From: Amantichitinum ursilacus
GTDB lineage: Bacteria; Pseudomonadota; Gammaproteobacteria; Burkholderiales; Chitinibacteraceae
Assembly: GCF_001294205.1 (NCBI RefSeq)
Contig: NZ_LAQT01000010.1
Coordinates: 62,001-126,000, forward strand
Length of the DNA: 64,000 nt
Reading direction: 5' to 3'
Both the position numbers and the translations under genes were made by a program. This document shows positions 36,432 to 45,576 of the stretch, one piece after another; the stretch's first letter is position 1, and each line of letters opens with the position of its first letter. A model generated the notes under the pieces. That model worked only from the letters and a program-made list of their open reading frames with translations. It was not told the origin of the DNA and searched no databases.

Positions 36432-37820
36432 TTAAACCGCGCCGGGGCCGACTTCCATGCGCGCACTACGCCAGCGGCCGAAGCGGTAGTACAGCACCGC
36501 CATCACCAGCGACATCACCGAGGCGATCGGAAAGCTCCACCAGATCGCCTCGGCGCCGTAATCGCGGCCGAAGTACATCGCCACCGGAATGCGCACCAAC
36601 CACATCGAAATAATCAACATCACCAGCGGCGCCATCACCGCGCCGGTGGCGCGCACCACCGAGAACAGCACAAACGTCACGCCAAACAGCACGAACGACC
36701 ACGCCACCACCAGGTCGATATGGCGCGCAATCTGCAAGGCCTGCGCATCTTGCGGAAAGAACAGCCCCAGCACCGCGCGATCCAGCAACAGCAGCAGCGC
36801 CACAATCACGCCCGTCATCACAAAGTTGAACCCCACGCCCGCGCGCGTGACTTGCGCCACCCGATCCCAACGTTTGGCCCCGACGTTTTGCGCCACCATC
36901 GAGCTACACCCCGCGCCCAACGCCATGGCCGGCATCTGGATATAGGTCCACAACTGCGAGGCCACGCCAAACGCCGCCGTCACCACCGAGCCATGCCGGT
37001 TAACCAGCGTGATCATGACGATGGCCGACGAGGAGATGACCAGCATCTGCATGCCCATCGGCAGCCCCTTAAGCACCAGCGTGCGCAACACGGCCGGGTC
37101 TGGCTTCAGGTAATGCCATTCGCCTTTGCCCGGCAGCAGAAAGTAATGATGCCGTTTGAGATAAACCAGCATGGCAATCAGGCTGAGGCTTTGCGCCAGC
37201 AGCGTGGCGGTGGCCGAACCGGCGATGCCCATTTGCGGAAACGGGCCGACGCCAAAGATCAGCAAGGGATTCAGACCAATATCGAGAAACACCGACAACA
37301 GCATGAAATAAAACGGTGTGCGCGAATCGCCCGTGCCGCGCAGCGTCATCATCAGCACGTTGTACAAATACATGAAGGGCACGGCCACAAAGATGACGCG
37401 CAGATAGGCGATGGCCAGCGGCGCGGCGTCGGCGGGGGTATCCATGGCGCGCAGGATATGCGGGGTAAACACATAGCCGATCACCGCCATCAGCGTCGAG
37501 AGCAAGGCAAAGAAGCTGTAGCTGGTACCCGCCACGCGTTTGGCGCGCGCGGTGTCTTTGGCGCCCACCGCCTGGCCGACAAGAATGGTGTTGGCCATGC
37601 TGAGACCGAATACAATGCCGAGCAGAAAAAACAGGATCAGGTTGGCGTTGGATGCGGCGGTGAGTGCGGCCTCGCCCAGATAATGGCCGATCCACATCGC
37701 GTTGATCGACGCGTTGAGCGATTGCAGTACATTGCTGCCCAGCACCGGCAGTGAAAACAGAAACAGCGTGCGCGCCACCGGGCCGCTGGTTAAATCCATG
37801 CGCTTTTTGCTCATGACCAT
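36432..37820 (-). CDS. MATE-family multidrug/cation efflux transporter
   Basis: A 462-residue 12-helix MATE antiporter. It contains LPVLGSNVLQSLNASINAMWIGHYLGEAALTAAS in the first helices and the mirrored segment GMQMLVISSSAIVMITLVNRHGSVVTAAFGVA in the second half, the usual MATE pseudosymmetry. AQNVGAKRWDRV matches the conserved loop. ATG at 37820 and ATG at 37814 are both possible; upstream extension is not membrane-like. It is divergent from the GIY-YIG gene across 28 bases. The substrate is unknown; Na+ or H+ coupling cannot be told. Confidence 0.9.
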   Translation of the reverse strand: MVMSKKRMDLTSGPVARTLFLFSLPVLGSNVLQSLNASINAMWIGHYLGEAALTAASNANLILFFLLGIVFGLSMANTILVGQAVGAKDTARAKRVAGTSYSFFALLSTLMAVIGYVFTPHILRAMDTPADAAPLAIAYLRVIFVAVPFMYLYNVLMMTLRGTGDSRTPFYFMLLSVFLDIGLNPLLIFGVGPFPQMGIAGSATATLLAQSLSLIAMLVYLKRHHYFLLPGKGEWHYLKPDPAVLRTLVLKGLPMGMQMLVISSSAIVMITLVNRHGSVVTAAFGVASQLWTYIQMPAMALGAGCSSMVAQNVGAKRWDRVAQVTRAGVGFNFVMTGVIVALLLLLDRAVLGLFFPQDAQALQIARHIDLVVAWSFVLFGVTFVLFSVVRATGAVMAPLVMLIISMWLVRIPVAMYFGRDYGAEAIWWSFPIASVMSLVMAVLYYRFGRWRSARMEVGPGAV

Positions 37821-37848
37821 CCCATCAATCCAAACAGGTTTGTGCACT

Positions 37849-38199
37849 ATGGCTGGCGTTGCCCGAAACGCAACCGACATTTGCGCGGCAACCGGTTCCG
37901 CCCTCGCATCGGACCGCCAGAGCGCGCCTGCCGCGGCCGCATGGTGCGTGTATATGTTGGCGTGTCGCAATGGCAGCCTTTATACCGGCATCAGCAATGA
38001 TGTGCTGGCGCGTTATGCCGCGCATTGCAGTGGCAAGGGCGCGCGCTACACGCGGGCGCATCCGCCACAGCAATTGCTGGCGGTATTGCACTGCGCCAAT
38101 CGCAGCGAAGCCAGCAAGCTGGAAGCGCAAATCAAGAAGCTGAAACGGCCAGCCAAACTGGCGTGGTGCGCGCAAAACGCGTGGACGCCGGTCGCCTGA
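37849..38199 (+). CDS. GIY-YIG domain protein (UPF0213-like)
   Basis: A 116-residue protein with a single GIY-YIG nuclease domain. The VYML...LYTGIS pair forms the GIY-YIG core, followed by RYAAHCSGKGARYTRAHPP and an EAsklEaqIKKLKR helix. These YhbQ-type proteins can cleave branched or nicked DNA. The first ~35 residues (from MAGVARNATD) look non-conserved, so the true start may be later, but no better methionine is present. It is divergent from the MATE gene. Confidence 0.85.
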   Translation: MAGVARNATDICAATGSALASDRQSAPAAAAWCVYMLACRNGSLYTGISNDVLARYAAHCSGKGARYTRAHPPQQLLAVLHCANRSEASKLEAQIKKLKRPAKLAWCAQNAWTPVA

Positions 38200-38292
38200 A
38201 GCGCCGCCACTAAACCCACGCGGCAGGCCAGCCCGGCGCGTACGCGGTATCATGGCGGCCTTGTTTTAAAACGCCTTTGAGAACCGCCCGCC

Positions 38293-39111
38293 ATGTCCGC
38301 CCCCGAAATCCGCCCCGGCCAGTCAGTCGAACTGCTGCAACAACTGCATATCCTGACGCGCGACGGCAAGCTTAACCAGGACAGCCGCCGCAAGCTGAAG
38401 CAGATCTACCATCTGTTCAACTTTATTGAGCCGCTGCTGAAAGACGTGTTGCAACAGCACGAGGCCGTGACGCTGGTGGACCACGGCGCGGGCAAAAACT
38501 ACCTCGGTTTTATCCTGTATGACCTGTTCTTCAAGGCGCAAAGCGGCGGCCACATCTATGGCATCGAAACGCGCGAAGAACTGGTGCAAGGCTCGCGCGA
38601 ACTGGCGCAGCGGCTGGGCTTTGAGCGCATGTCGTTTCTGCATGAGACGGTGGAGCAATCGATCAACTCGTCCGCCCTGCCCGCGCAGATTGACGTGGTA
38701 ACCGCGCTGCATGCCTGCGACACCGCCACCGATGATGCGATCCGCTTTGCGCTGGAAAAAAACGCGCGCCATATCGTGCTGGTGCCGTGCTGCCAAGCCG
38801 AAGTGGCGACGTTTTTGCGCAAGCTGAAGAACCAATCGTTTGGCAAAACCGCGCTGTCAGAAATCTGGCGCCACCCGGTGCATACGCGCGAGTTTGGTAG
38901 CCAGATCACCAATGTGCTGCGCTGCTTGCTGCTGGAAGCGCATGGCTACCAGGTGACGGTGACCGAACTGGTGGGCTGGGAACATTCGATGAAAAACGAA
39001 CTGATCATCGCCACCCAGTCCGGCCAACGCCCACGCAACGCACGCCAACGCGCCGAGGCGATTCTGGAAGAACTGAATCTGGATGAGATGCGGTACCGGT
39101 TTGTGTATTGA
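38293..39111 (+). CDS. SAM-dependent methyltransferase (METTL25/RRNAD1-like)
   Basis: A 272-residue Rossmann-fold methyltransferase of the Methyltransf_32 type. Motif I is LVDHGAGKNYLGFILYD (about residues 61-77); further landmarks are GIETREELV, ALHACDTATDDAI and VPCCQAEVA. The HACDTATD and PCCQ signatures match bacterial relatives of METTL25 and RRNAD1. The substrate is unknown. It begins after a poorly defined promoter and converges with the flavoprotein gene over two palindromic elements. Confidence 0.82.
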   Translation: MSAPEIRPGQSVELLQQLHILTRDGKLNQDSRRKLKQIYHLFNFIEPLLKDVLQQHEAVTLVDHGAGKNYLGFILYDLFFKAQSGGHIYGIETREELVQGSRELAQRLGFERMSFLHETVEQSINSSALPAQIDVVTALHACDTATDDAIRFALEKNARHIVLVPCCQAEVATFLRKLKNQSFGKTALSEIWRHPVHTREFGSQITNVLRCLLLEAHGYQVTVTELVGWEHSMKNELIIATQSGQRPRNARQRAEAILEELNLDEMRYRFVY

Positions 39112-39136
39112 TCCGCGATAGGTGCCCGGACGCTCT

Positions 39137-39230
39137 TATAGGGTGGGTCGTGACCCACCCATCAACGTGGTCTGCCAAGCTCAAAGCGCGTGGCATATGG
39201 CTTTGAGTGGTGGGTCTTGACCCACCCATG
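39137..39230. repeat. Palindromic element copy 8
   Basis: The element is about 94 bp, with slightly worn ends (TATAGGG; CCCATG). It is the first of two copies in the gap between the converging methyltransferase and flavoprotein genes. Confidence 0.88.
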
Positions 39231-39268
39231 CGCCGCATTGATCCGCGCTGTCAGACTCGGGACACAGG

Positions 39269-39363
39269 CATAGGGTGGGTCGTGACCCACCAATCAAAGT
39301 GGTTTGCCAAGCTCAATGCGTGTTGCATATGGCTTTGATGGGTGGGTCTTGACCCACCCTATG
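39269..39363. repeat. Palindromic element copy 9
   Basis: A 95-bp standard form. Both arms read GACCCACC-n-ATCAAAG-nn-n-T-n-TGCCA when the right arm is reverse-complemented, so the whole element is an inverted repeat. Its right edge provides the TAG stop (39361-39359) of the flavoprotein gene. Confidence 0.93.
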
Positions 39364-40615
39364 CGCCGCGGCGCAGCCAGCTTAGTGCGCCATCGCCGGC
39401 GGCACGGCCGGTGGCGAAGCAGGCGGTCAGCAGATAGCCGCCGGTGGGGGCTTCCCAGTCCAGCATCTCGCCCGCGACAAAGATGCCCGGCGCGGCGTGC
39501 AGCATCAGGTGCTCATCCACAGCGTCCAGCGCCACGCCACCTGCGGTGCTGATCGCCTCGTCCAATGGTCGCGTGCCGGTCAGCGTCAGCGGCAGCGCCT
39601 TGATCGCCCGCGCCACCTGGTCCATATCGTGCATCTGCTCACGACTGAGCACTTCCCACAGCAGCGCGGTCTTCACGCCCGTCAGCCCGGTTTTGCTCTG
39701 CAAATGCGCCGCGACGCTTTTTGCTCCACGTGGAACAGCCAGCTCTTGTTGCACGCGTTCCAGATTACGGCCCGGCAGCAAATCGACCTCAATGTTGGCT
39801 TGGCCGGTGGCGTTAATCTGTTCCCGAATCGCGCGCGAAAACGCATAAATCAGGCTGCCTTCCACGCCATGTTCGGTGATCACAAACTCGCCTTGCTTGT
39901 AATGCCGCACGCCATCCAGCCCGGTATGCGCCAGCGCCACGGTTTTTAGCGGATGGCCGCCAAACTTGTCGCGCAGGATTTTGCTCCAGGCAACTTCAAA
40001 ACCGCTGTTGGCGGGCTGCAGCGGTGTAATGGCCACGCCGCGTTGCTGCAGCAACGGCACCCATGCGCCATCCGAACCCAGCCGCGACCAGCTAGCGCCA
40101 CCGAGAGCCAGCACCACAGCGTCGGCCTTCACATTCATCTCGCCGTCCGGGCTGGCGATGCGCAAGCTGCCGTCCTCAGCCCAGCCCAGCCAGCGATGCC
40201 GCGCGTGCAGATTAACGCCCGCCTGGCGCAAACGCTGCAACCATGCGCGCAGCAAGGGCGCGGCTTTCATCTCGCGCGGAAACACGCGGCCGGAGGTGCC
40301 GACAAAGGTATCGATGCCTAACTCATGGATCCAGGCGCGCAATGCGTCTGGCGGAAACGCCGCAATCAGCGGCTGCAGCCAGCTATGCTGCGCGCCATAA
40401 CGCTGCAGAAACGGCTCGATCGGCTCCGAGTGGGTGATATTCATGCCGCCCACGCCCGCCAGCAGAAACTTGCGCCCCACCGACGGCATCGCGTCGTACA
40501 CGTCCACCTGCACGCCGCCAGCGGCCAGGCGCTCGGCCGCCATCAAACCCGCCGGGCCACCCCCGATCACGGCAACGCGACGCGGGCTAACAACAGTGGG
40601 GGCGGATGGGGTCAT
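39359..40615 (-). CDS. HI0933/BaiN-family flavoprotein (NAD(P)/FAD-dependent oxidoreductase)
   Basis: A 418-residue flavoprotein. The N-terminal FAD motif is VAVIGGGPAGLMAAERLA, followed by the family signature VGRKFLLAGVGGMNITHSEP. It contains VFPREMKAAPLLRAWLQRL and the C-terminal FAD loop FVAGEMLDWEAPTGGYLLTACFATGRAAG, as in the HI0933/YhiN family (TIGR03862-type branch). The function of the family is not established; BaiN homologues reduce bile-acid intermediates. ATG at 40615 gives the expected length. The stop codon TAG is part of the adjacent palindromic element. Confidence 0.9.
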   Translation of the reverse strand: MTPSAPTVVSPRRVAVIGGGPAGLMAAERLAAGGVQVDVYDAMPSVGRKFLLAGVGGMNITHSEPIEPFLQRYGAQHSWLQPLIAAFPPDALRAWIHELGIDTFVGTSGRVFPREMKAAPLLRAWLQRLRQAGVNLHARHRWLGWAEDGSLRIASPDGEMNVKADAVVLALGGASWSRLGSDGAWVPLLQQRGVAITPLQPANSGFEVAWSKILRDKFGGHPLKTVALAHTGLDGVRHYKQGEFVITEHGVEGSLIYAFSRAIREQINATGQANIEVDLLPGRNLERVQQELAVPRGAKSVAAHLQSKTGLTGVKTALLWEVLSREQMHDMDQVARAIKALPLTLTGTRPLDEAISTAGGVALDAVDEHLMLHAAPGIFVAGEMLDWEAPTGGYLLTACFATGRAAGDGALSWLRRGA

Positions 40616-40719
40616 GGTGAGGCCTGCGGCAAGTAAACCCGGCATTCTACCCGCTGCGCCCTCGCCAGACGCGGGCGCTGCCACTACACTGGCGACCTTT
40701 TGCGCCGCACGGACAGACC

Positions 40720-41259
40720 ATGGCACTCAAAGCCACCATTTACAAAGCCGACCTCAATATCAGTGACATGGACCGTGGCTACTACGCCAGCCATAACCTG
40801 ACCATCGCGCGCCATCCTTCCGAGACCGACGAGCGCATGATGCTGCGCGTGCTGGCCTTCGCCTGCCATGCCAGCGAAACCCTGGCCTTTGGCCGTGGCA
40901 TCAGCGACGAAGACGACGCCGCGGTGTGGCAAAAATCGCTGATCGATGAAGTGGAGCTGTGGATTGATCTGGGTCTGCCCGACGACAAGCGCATCCGCAA
41001 GCTCAGCCAGCGCAGCCAGCAAGCGTGGATTTACGCCTATGGCAGCGGCAAGACCGCCGAGATGTGGTTTGAGGCCAACCGCGCCACCATTCAGCGTTTT
41101 GATAATCTGCATGTGGTGCACGTCTCGGGCGACACCATGGCGGGCCTGGCGGCGATGGCCGAGCGCACGATGCAACTGCAATGCACCATCCAGGATGCCG
41201 AAGTGTGGCTGTCGGACGACAAAACCAATCTGCAAATCAGCTGGAACGTCCTCAAATAA
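40720..41259 (+). CDS. yaeQ: YaeQ family protein
   Basis: A 179-residue protein matching YaeQ throughout: MALKATIYKADLNISDMDRGYY, TDERMMLRVLAFACHA, GISDEDDAAVWQKSL, WIDLGLPDDKRIRKL and the ending LQISWNVLK. YaeQ has a PD-(D/E)xK nuclease-like fold (here ELWIDLGLPDDK...WIYAYG). It was once linked to suppression of rfaH defects, but its role is unclear. It is divergent from the flavoprotein gene. Confidence 0.95.
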   Translation: MALKATIYKADLNISDMDRGYYASHNLTIARHPSETDERMMLRVLAFACHASETLAFGRGISDEDDAAVWQKSLIDEVELWIDLGLPDDKRIRKLSQRSQQAWIYAYGSGKTAEMWFEANRATIQRFDNLHVVHVSGDTMAGLAAMAERTMQLQCTIQDAEVWLSDDKTNLQISWNVLK

Positions 41260-41385
41260 GCGTGTTGGCTGCAATACGCGGCCCGTAATGTGTTTGAATC
41301 GGCACATTGCGGGTAAAGCCTGATGCCGCGCGTGCTGGCGCGCGCTCAAGATCAAAAGCCCGCCCACTTCTGGACGCGCGCTACC

Positions 41386-43164
41386 ATGTCGCAATCCGGT
41401 TCCGCCTGCATCAGCCCCGCCACCAGCCTGGCGCGCACCATCCTGGATGGCTTTGATTGCCATTACCGGCTGTTTCGCGATTGCAGCCGGCTGGCCCAGG
41501 CCAATTTTGAGGCGGGCAACGTGCACGCTCAGCGCGATGCGGTGCGCGACCGCATTACCTTTTACGACCGCCGCGTCACCGAAACCATTGCACGCATCCA
41601 GCAGGATTTTGCCATCGCCAGTTTGCCCGAAACGGTGTGGGCGCAAACCAAAGCGGCGTATGTCGGCTTATTGATTAATCATAAGCAGCCCGAACTGGCC
41701 GAGACGTTTTTTAATTCGGTGTGTTGCCATATCCTGCATCGCAATTATTTTCATAACGACTTTATTTTTTATCGGCCTGCGGTTTCGACCGAATATATTG
41801 AAGAAAGTGAACCGCCCGCCTATCGCACCTATTATCCAACGCGTAGCTGGCTGGAAGACGCCATCACGCAAATGCTGCTGGATTTTAAATTCAATCTGCC
41901 GTTTGAAGATTTAAAACGCGATGTGCGCTATATATTGCGCGCAGTGCATGCCCACCTGGGGCATTGGCCCAAGCTGGCGTTTAATGCGCAAATCCAGGTG
42001 GTGGCGTCGGCGTTTTATCGGGGCAAAGCGGCTTATCTGATTGGCCGTGCGATTAATGGCGATGTGGAAATTCCGTTTGCGCTACCGCTATATCGCAATG
42101 AAGCGGGCCAACTATATATTGATGCGGCGTTGTTTAATGCCGACCATATCCGCCATTTGTTTTCTTTATCGCGCGCGTATTTTCTGGTTGATATGGAAGT
42201 GCCGTCGGCCACGGTGCAGTTTTTGCATGAGCTGATCCCGGAAACCTCGCGCGCGGAGTTATATACGATATTGGGCTTGGGTAAACAGGGTAAAACCATG
42301 TTTTACCGCGAGCTGTTTCATCATCTGCGCCATTCCACCGATCGCTTTACCGCCGCGCCCGGTATTAAAGGCATGGTGATGATTGTATTTACGCTGCCGT
42401 CGTTCCCGTTTGTATTCAAGGTCATTAAAGATGTGATTGCGCCACCCAAAGAAGTGGATCGGACTTTGGTGCGCGCCAAATATCAGATGGTTAAACAACA
42501 TGATCGGGTGGGCCGCATGGCCGATTCATGGGAATTCTCGGATGTGGCCTTGCCGCGCTCGCGTTGTGATGATGCCTTGATTGACGAATTGCGCCGCCTG
42601 GCGCCCTCGATGCTGGAAGAAGATGGCGATACCGTGGTCATCCGGCATTTATATATTGAACGGCGCATGGTGCCGCTGAATATGTTACTGGATTTGCATC
42701 GTGGCCCGATTGTAGAAGAAGCCATCCGTGACTATGGCAACGCATTGCGCGAATTGGCCATCGCCAATATCTTTCCGGGCGATATGTTGTTCAAAAACTT
42801 TGGCTCAACGCGGGCCGGGCGCATTGTGTTTTATGATTACGATGAAATCGAATATATGACGGATTGTGATTTCCGCAGAATTCCGCCCCCAATTGCGCCG
42901 GAATATGAACTGAGCGGCGAGGCCTGGTATATCGGGCATAAAAACGAAGTGTATCCGGAAGAATTCGGCACGTTTTTATTAACCCGGCCCGATATCCGCG
43001 CGGCGTTTTTGCGTTATCACGCTGATCTGCTCGACCCGGCGTTCTGGCGCAATACGCGCGAGCGCATCAAGGCCGGCATTGTGGAAGACTTTTTTCCGTA
43101 TCCGCAGGCGTTGCGCTTTGGCCAGCGCTTTGCCAAGGCCCTGCCTGCCGATACTGCCGCCTGA
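41386..43164 (+). CDS. aceK: Isocitrate dehydrogenase kinase/phosphatase
   Basis: A 592-residue bifunctional enzyme that phosphorylates or dephosphorylates isocitrate dehydrogenase at the branch between the TCA cycle and glyoxylate bypass. The ATP loop ILGLGKQGKTMFYREL and catalytic stretch NPG-equivalent FPGDMLFKNFGSTRAGRIVFYDYDEIEYMTDC are present, and the regulatory N-terminal half is full length. The start at 41386 gives the length closest to E. coli AceK (578); ATG at 41323 would add 21 residues. aceA/aceB are not adjacent. The middle (about 41690-42320) uses clearly more A/T third positions than its neighbours. Confidence 0.95.
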   Translation: MSQSGSACISPATSLARTILDGFDCHYRLFRDCSRLAQANFEAGNVHAQRDAVRDRITFYDRRVTETIARIQQDFAIASLPETVWAQTKAAYVGLLINHKQPELAETFFNSVCCHILHRNYFHNDFIFYRPAVSTEYIEESEPPAYRTYYPTRSWLEDAITQMLLDFKFNLPFEDLKRDVRYILRAVHAHLGHWPKLAFNAQIQVVASAFYRGKAAYLIGRAINGDVEIPFALPLYRNEAGQLYIDAALFNADHIRHLFSLSRAYFLVDMEVPSATVQFLHELIPETSRAELYTILGLGKQGKTMFYRELFHHLRHSTDRFTAAPGIKGMVMIVFTLPSFPFVFKVIKDVIAPPKEVDRTLVRAKYQMVKQHDRVGRMADSWEFSDVALPRSRCDDALIDELRRLAPSMLEEDGDTVVIRHLYIERRMVPLNMLLDLHRGPIVEEAIRDYGNALRELAIANIFPGDMLFKNFGSTRAGRIVFYDYDEIEYMTDCDFRRIPPPIAPEYELSGEAWYIGHKNEVYPEEFGTFLLTRPDIRAAFLRYHADLLDPAFWRNTRERIKAGIVEDFFPYPQALRFGQRFAKALPADTAA

Positions 43165-43368
43165 TTAATAATGCGGCGGCACTTCTTGCGCCGGGCTGCC
43201 GCGTTGCGTGTTTTCCATGGCGCGCAAATACACCGCCAGTTCGCGCACTTCCTGCTGCAGGCGGCTGATCTGCATGGCCTGCTCGGCCACGATGCCGTTG
43301 AGCGTTTCCAGCAAGTCTTCTTGCAGCGCGGTTTTGATTTCGAGCTCGGTAATGCGGCTGTCGTCCAT
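43165..43368 (-). CDS. slyX: SlyX family protein
   Basis: A 67-residue coiled-coil protein: MDDSRITELEIKTALQEDLLETLNGIVAEQ, then QISRLQQEVRELAVYL, ending in the typical PPHY. Function is unknown; the gene is named from its place next to slyD in enterics. Its stop codon directly abuts the aceK stop, with the two genes converging and no gap. ATG at 43368 matches the family; an upstream GTG/ATG extension is Pro-rich and unlikely. Confidence 0.9.
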   Translation of the reverse strand: MDDSRITELEIKTALQEDLLETLNGIVAEQAMQISRLQQEVRELAVYLRAMENTQRGSPAQEVPPHY

Positions 43369-43474
43369 AAAGGCTTGCTCCTGCGGCGTGGGGCGGGTTG
43401 GGGGCGCAGTGTACACGCGGTGCGTGCGCCGGCAAAAATGTCATAATGCGCGCATTCACCCTTTCGAGAACGCC

Positions 43475-44416
43475 ATGGCCATCCTGATCAGCGGTTCGAT
43501 CGCTTACGACACCATCATGGTGTTTGAAGATCGATTTAAAAACCATTTGTTGCCCGATCAACTGCACATCCTGTCGATCTCGTTTCTGGTGCCCGAAATG
43601 CGGCGCGAACTGGGTGGCTGCGCCGGCAATATCGGTTACACGCTCAAAGGCCTGGGCGGCGATCCGCTGGTGGTAGGCACGGTGGGCAGCGACTTTGGCC
43701 CCTACGCCAAACGCATGGATACGCTGGGCATTTCGCGCGCAGGCATCCGTGAACTGCCGGAGCAATTTACCGCGCAATGCTTTGTCACATGCGATCTGGA
43801 CGATAACCAGATTGCCGCCTTCCACCCGGGCGCGATGAATCTGTCGCACTTTATCCGCACGCAGGATATCGGCGTGCCGGTGGAACTGGGCATCGTGGGC
43901 CCCGATGGCAAGCTGGGCATGCAGGCGCGCTGCCAGCAACTGCACGAAATGGGCGTGCCGTTTGTGTTTGATCCGGGCCAGGCGCTGCCTTTGTTTTCGG
44001 GCGATGAATTGCTGGAGATGATCGCTCAGGCCGATTATCTGACCGTGAACGATTACGAAGCCGAAGTGGTGGCGCGCAAGACGGGCGTGGCGCTGGACCA
44101 ACTGGCGCAGCAAGTAAAAGCACTGGTGGTTACGTTGGGTGGCGAAGGCTCCGAAATCCACGCCGACGGCCAGATCTATCGCATCCCGGTGGTGCCGGCC
44201 GCAGCAGTGATCGACCCGACGGGTTGTGGCGATGCGTTTCGCGCCGGTTTGTTGTACGGCATCAGCAAGGGTTGGGGCTGGCAGAGCACGGGCCAGCTGG
44301 CGTCGCTGCTGGGCTCGCTGAAGATAGCCCGGCGTGGCGCGCAAAACCACGAAGTGGAGCTGGCCGACATCCAGCAACGCTACGAAGCGGCGTTTGGCGA
44401 GAAGTGGCCGGACTGA
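43475..44416 (+). CDS. PfkB-family sugar/nucleoside kinase (adenosine-kinase-like)
   Basis: A 313-residue ribokinase-fold kinase. The N-terminal PfkB signature region is MRRELGGCAGNIGYTLKGLGG, and the anion hole/catalytic base is DPTGCGDAFRAGLLYG (about residues 247-262). The N-terminus ILISGSIAYDTIMVFEDRFKNH resembles prokaryotic adenosine-kinase-type members. The substrate could be adenosine, ribose or another nucleoside/sugar. ATG at 43475 is right after a CGAGAACGCC leader. It lies upstream of the ubiUVT operon but is separated by 150 bases with its own regulatory site. Confidence 0.87.
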   Translation: MAILISGSIAYDTIMVFEDRFKNHLLPDQLHILSISFLVPEMRRELGGCAGNIGYTLKGLGGDPLVVGTVGSDFGPYAKRMDTLGISRAGIRELPEQFTAQCFVTCDLDDNQIAAFHPGAMNLSHFIRTQDIGVPVELGIVGPDGKLGMQARCQQLHEMGVPFVFDPGQALPLFSGDELLEMIAQADYLTVNDYEAEVVARKTGVALDQLAQQVKALVVTLGGEGSEIHADGQIYRIPVVPAAAVIDPTGCGDAFRAGLLYGISKGWGWQSTGQLASLLGSLKIARRGAQNHEVELADIQQRYEAAFGEKWPD

Positions 44417-44494
44417 TATTGCGCTAGCCGCCGGCCCGGGTTGCGAAGGCGCGCCCGGGGCGGCGGAAAATACGCTATGCCAGTTGCATCAAGC

Positions 44495-44508
44495 TTGATC
44501 CAGATTAA
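44495..44508 (+). promoter_or_regulatory. Candidate FNR/ANR box of ubiUVT
   Basis: TTGAT-CCAG-ATTAA differs from the FNR consensus TTGAT-N4-ATCAA at one base. Its centre is 67 bases before ubiU. A -10-like TAAGCT at 44531-44536 would place transcription start near 44543, putting the box at about -41.5, the class II FNR position. This fits the anaerobic role of UbiU-UbiV-UbiT. Confidence 0.6.
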
Positions 44509-44568
44509 ATTTGATGCGCGCAAAGCCGCTTAAGCTGCCAGCCGTCTGACTTACCCAGGGCGGCTCAC

Positions 44569-45567
44569 GTGGCGCTTCCAGAACTGGTTTGTCCGGCGGG
44601 CAGTCTGGCCGCGCTGGAACAAGCAATCGAACACGGCGCCGACGCCGTCTATGTCGGCTTTAAAGATCCCACCAACGCCCGCAATTTTGCCGGGTTGAAT
44701 TTTACCGACGCCCAACTGGCGCGCGGCATTGCGCTGGCCCACCGCATGGGCCGCAAGGTGCTGATTGCCATCAATACCTATATGCAGGCCGGCCGCGTAC
44801 CGCAATGGTATGCCGCCGTCGACCGCGCGGCCGATGCTGGCGCCGATGCGGTCATCCTGGCCGATATGGGCTTGCTGGCGTATGCGCAGCGCCGGCATCC
44901 GCAGCTGCGTTTGCATTTGTCGGTGCAGGGTTCGGCCACCAATGCCGAGGCCATCAATCTGGCGCATCAGCATTTTGGTATCCAGCGCGTGGTATTGCCG
45001 CGCGTGCTGACGCTGGCGCAAGTGGCGCAGGTGGCGCAAAACACGCCGGTCGAAATCGAAGTATTTGGCTTTGGCAGCTTGTGCGTGATGGCCGAAGGCC
45101 GTTGCGCGTTGTCGTCGTATGCCACTGGCGAATCGCCCAATACCCATGGCGTGTGCTCGCCCGCCAGCCATGTGCAATGGCTGCAGCAACAGGACGTGCT
45201 GAGCGCGCGGCTGAACCAGATTCTGATCGACCGCTTTGCCCCCGGCGAAGCGGCCGGTTATCCCACCTTGTGCAAAGGCCGCTTTGAAGTCGGCGGCAGC
45301 ATCTATTACGCGCTGGAAGAACCCACCAGCCTGAACACACTGTCGGTGCTGCCCGAACTGCTGCGCATTGGCGTTGCCGCCATCAAGGTGGAAGGCCGCC
45401 AACGCAGCCCGGTGTATACCGCGCAAGTAACGCGCGTGCTGCGCGCGGCGCTGGATGCCGCGGGCCGCGACGACTATGCGGTCGACCCGGCGTGGATGGC
45501 GCAATTGACGGCGGTGTCTGAGGGCAACCAGGAAACGCTGGGCGCTTATCACCGGCCGTGGCGCTAA
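44569..45567 (+). CDS. ubiU: O2-independent ubiquinone biosynthesis protein UbiU
   Basis: A 332-residue U32-family protein that, with UbiV, hydroxylates ubiquinone precursors without oxygen. The four Cys expected to hold the [4Fe-4S] cluster are visible: C172 and C179 (GSLCVMAEGRCALS), C196 (GVCSP) and C235 (TLCKGRFE). It begins LPELVCPAGSLAALEQAIEHGADAVYVG, as in YhbU. The start is GTG at 44569, with AGGG upstream; no nearer ATG fits. It is the first gene of ubiU-ubiV-ubiT, preceded by a candidate FNR box. Confidence 0.95.
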   Translation: MALPELVCPAGSLAALEQAIEHGADAVYVGFKDPTNARNFAGLNFTDAQLARGIALAHRMGRKVLIAINTYMQAGRVPQWYAAVDRAADAGADAVILADMGLLAYAQRRHPQLRLHLSVQGSATNAEAINLAHQHFGIQRVVLPRVLTLAQVAQVAQNTPVEIEVFGFGSLCVMAEGRCALSSYATGESPNTHGVCSPASHVQWLQQQDVLSARLNQILIDRFAPGEAAGYPTLCKGRFEVGGSIYYALEEPTSLNTLSVLPELLRIGVAAIKVEGRQRSPVYTAQVTRVLRAALDAAGRDDYAVDPAWMAQLTAVSEGNQETLGAYHRPWR

Positions 45568-45576
45568 GGACTACAC

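Noticed and set aside
36720-37754. Long open frame antisense to the MATE gene
   Set aside because: The product is His/Arg/Gln-rich low-complexity sequence typical of antisense frames in GC-rich genes; the MATE frame is clearly the real one.
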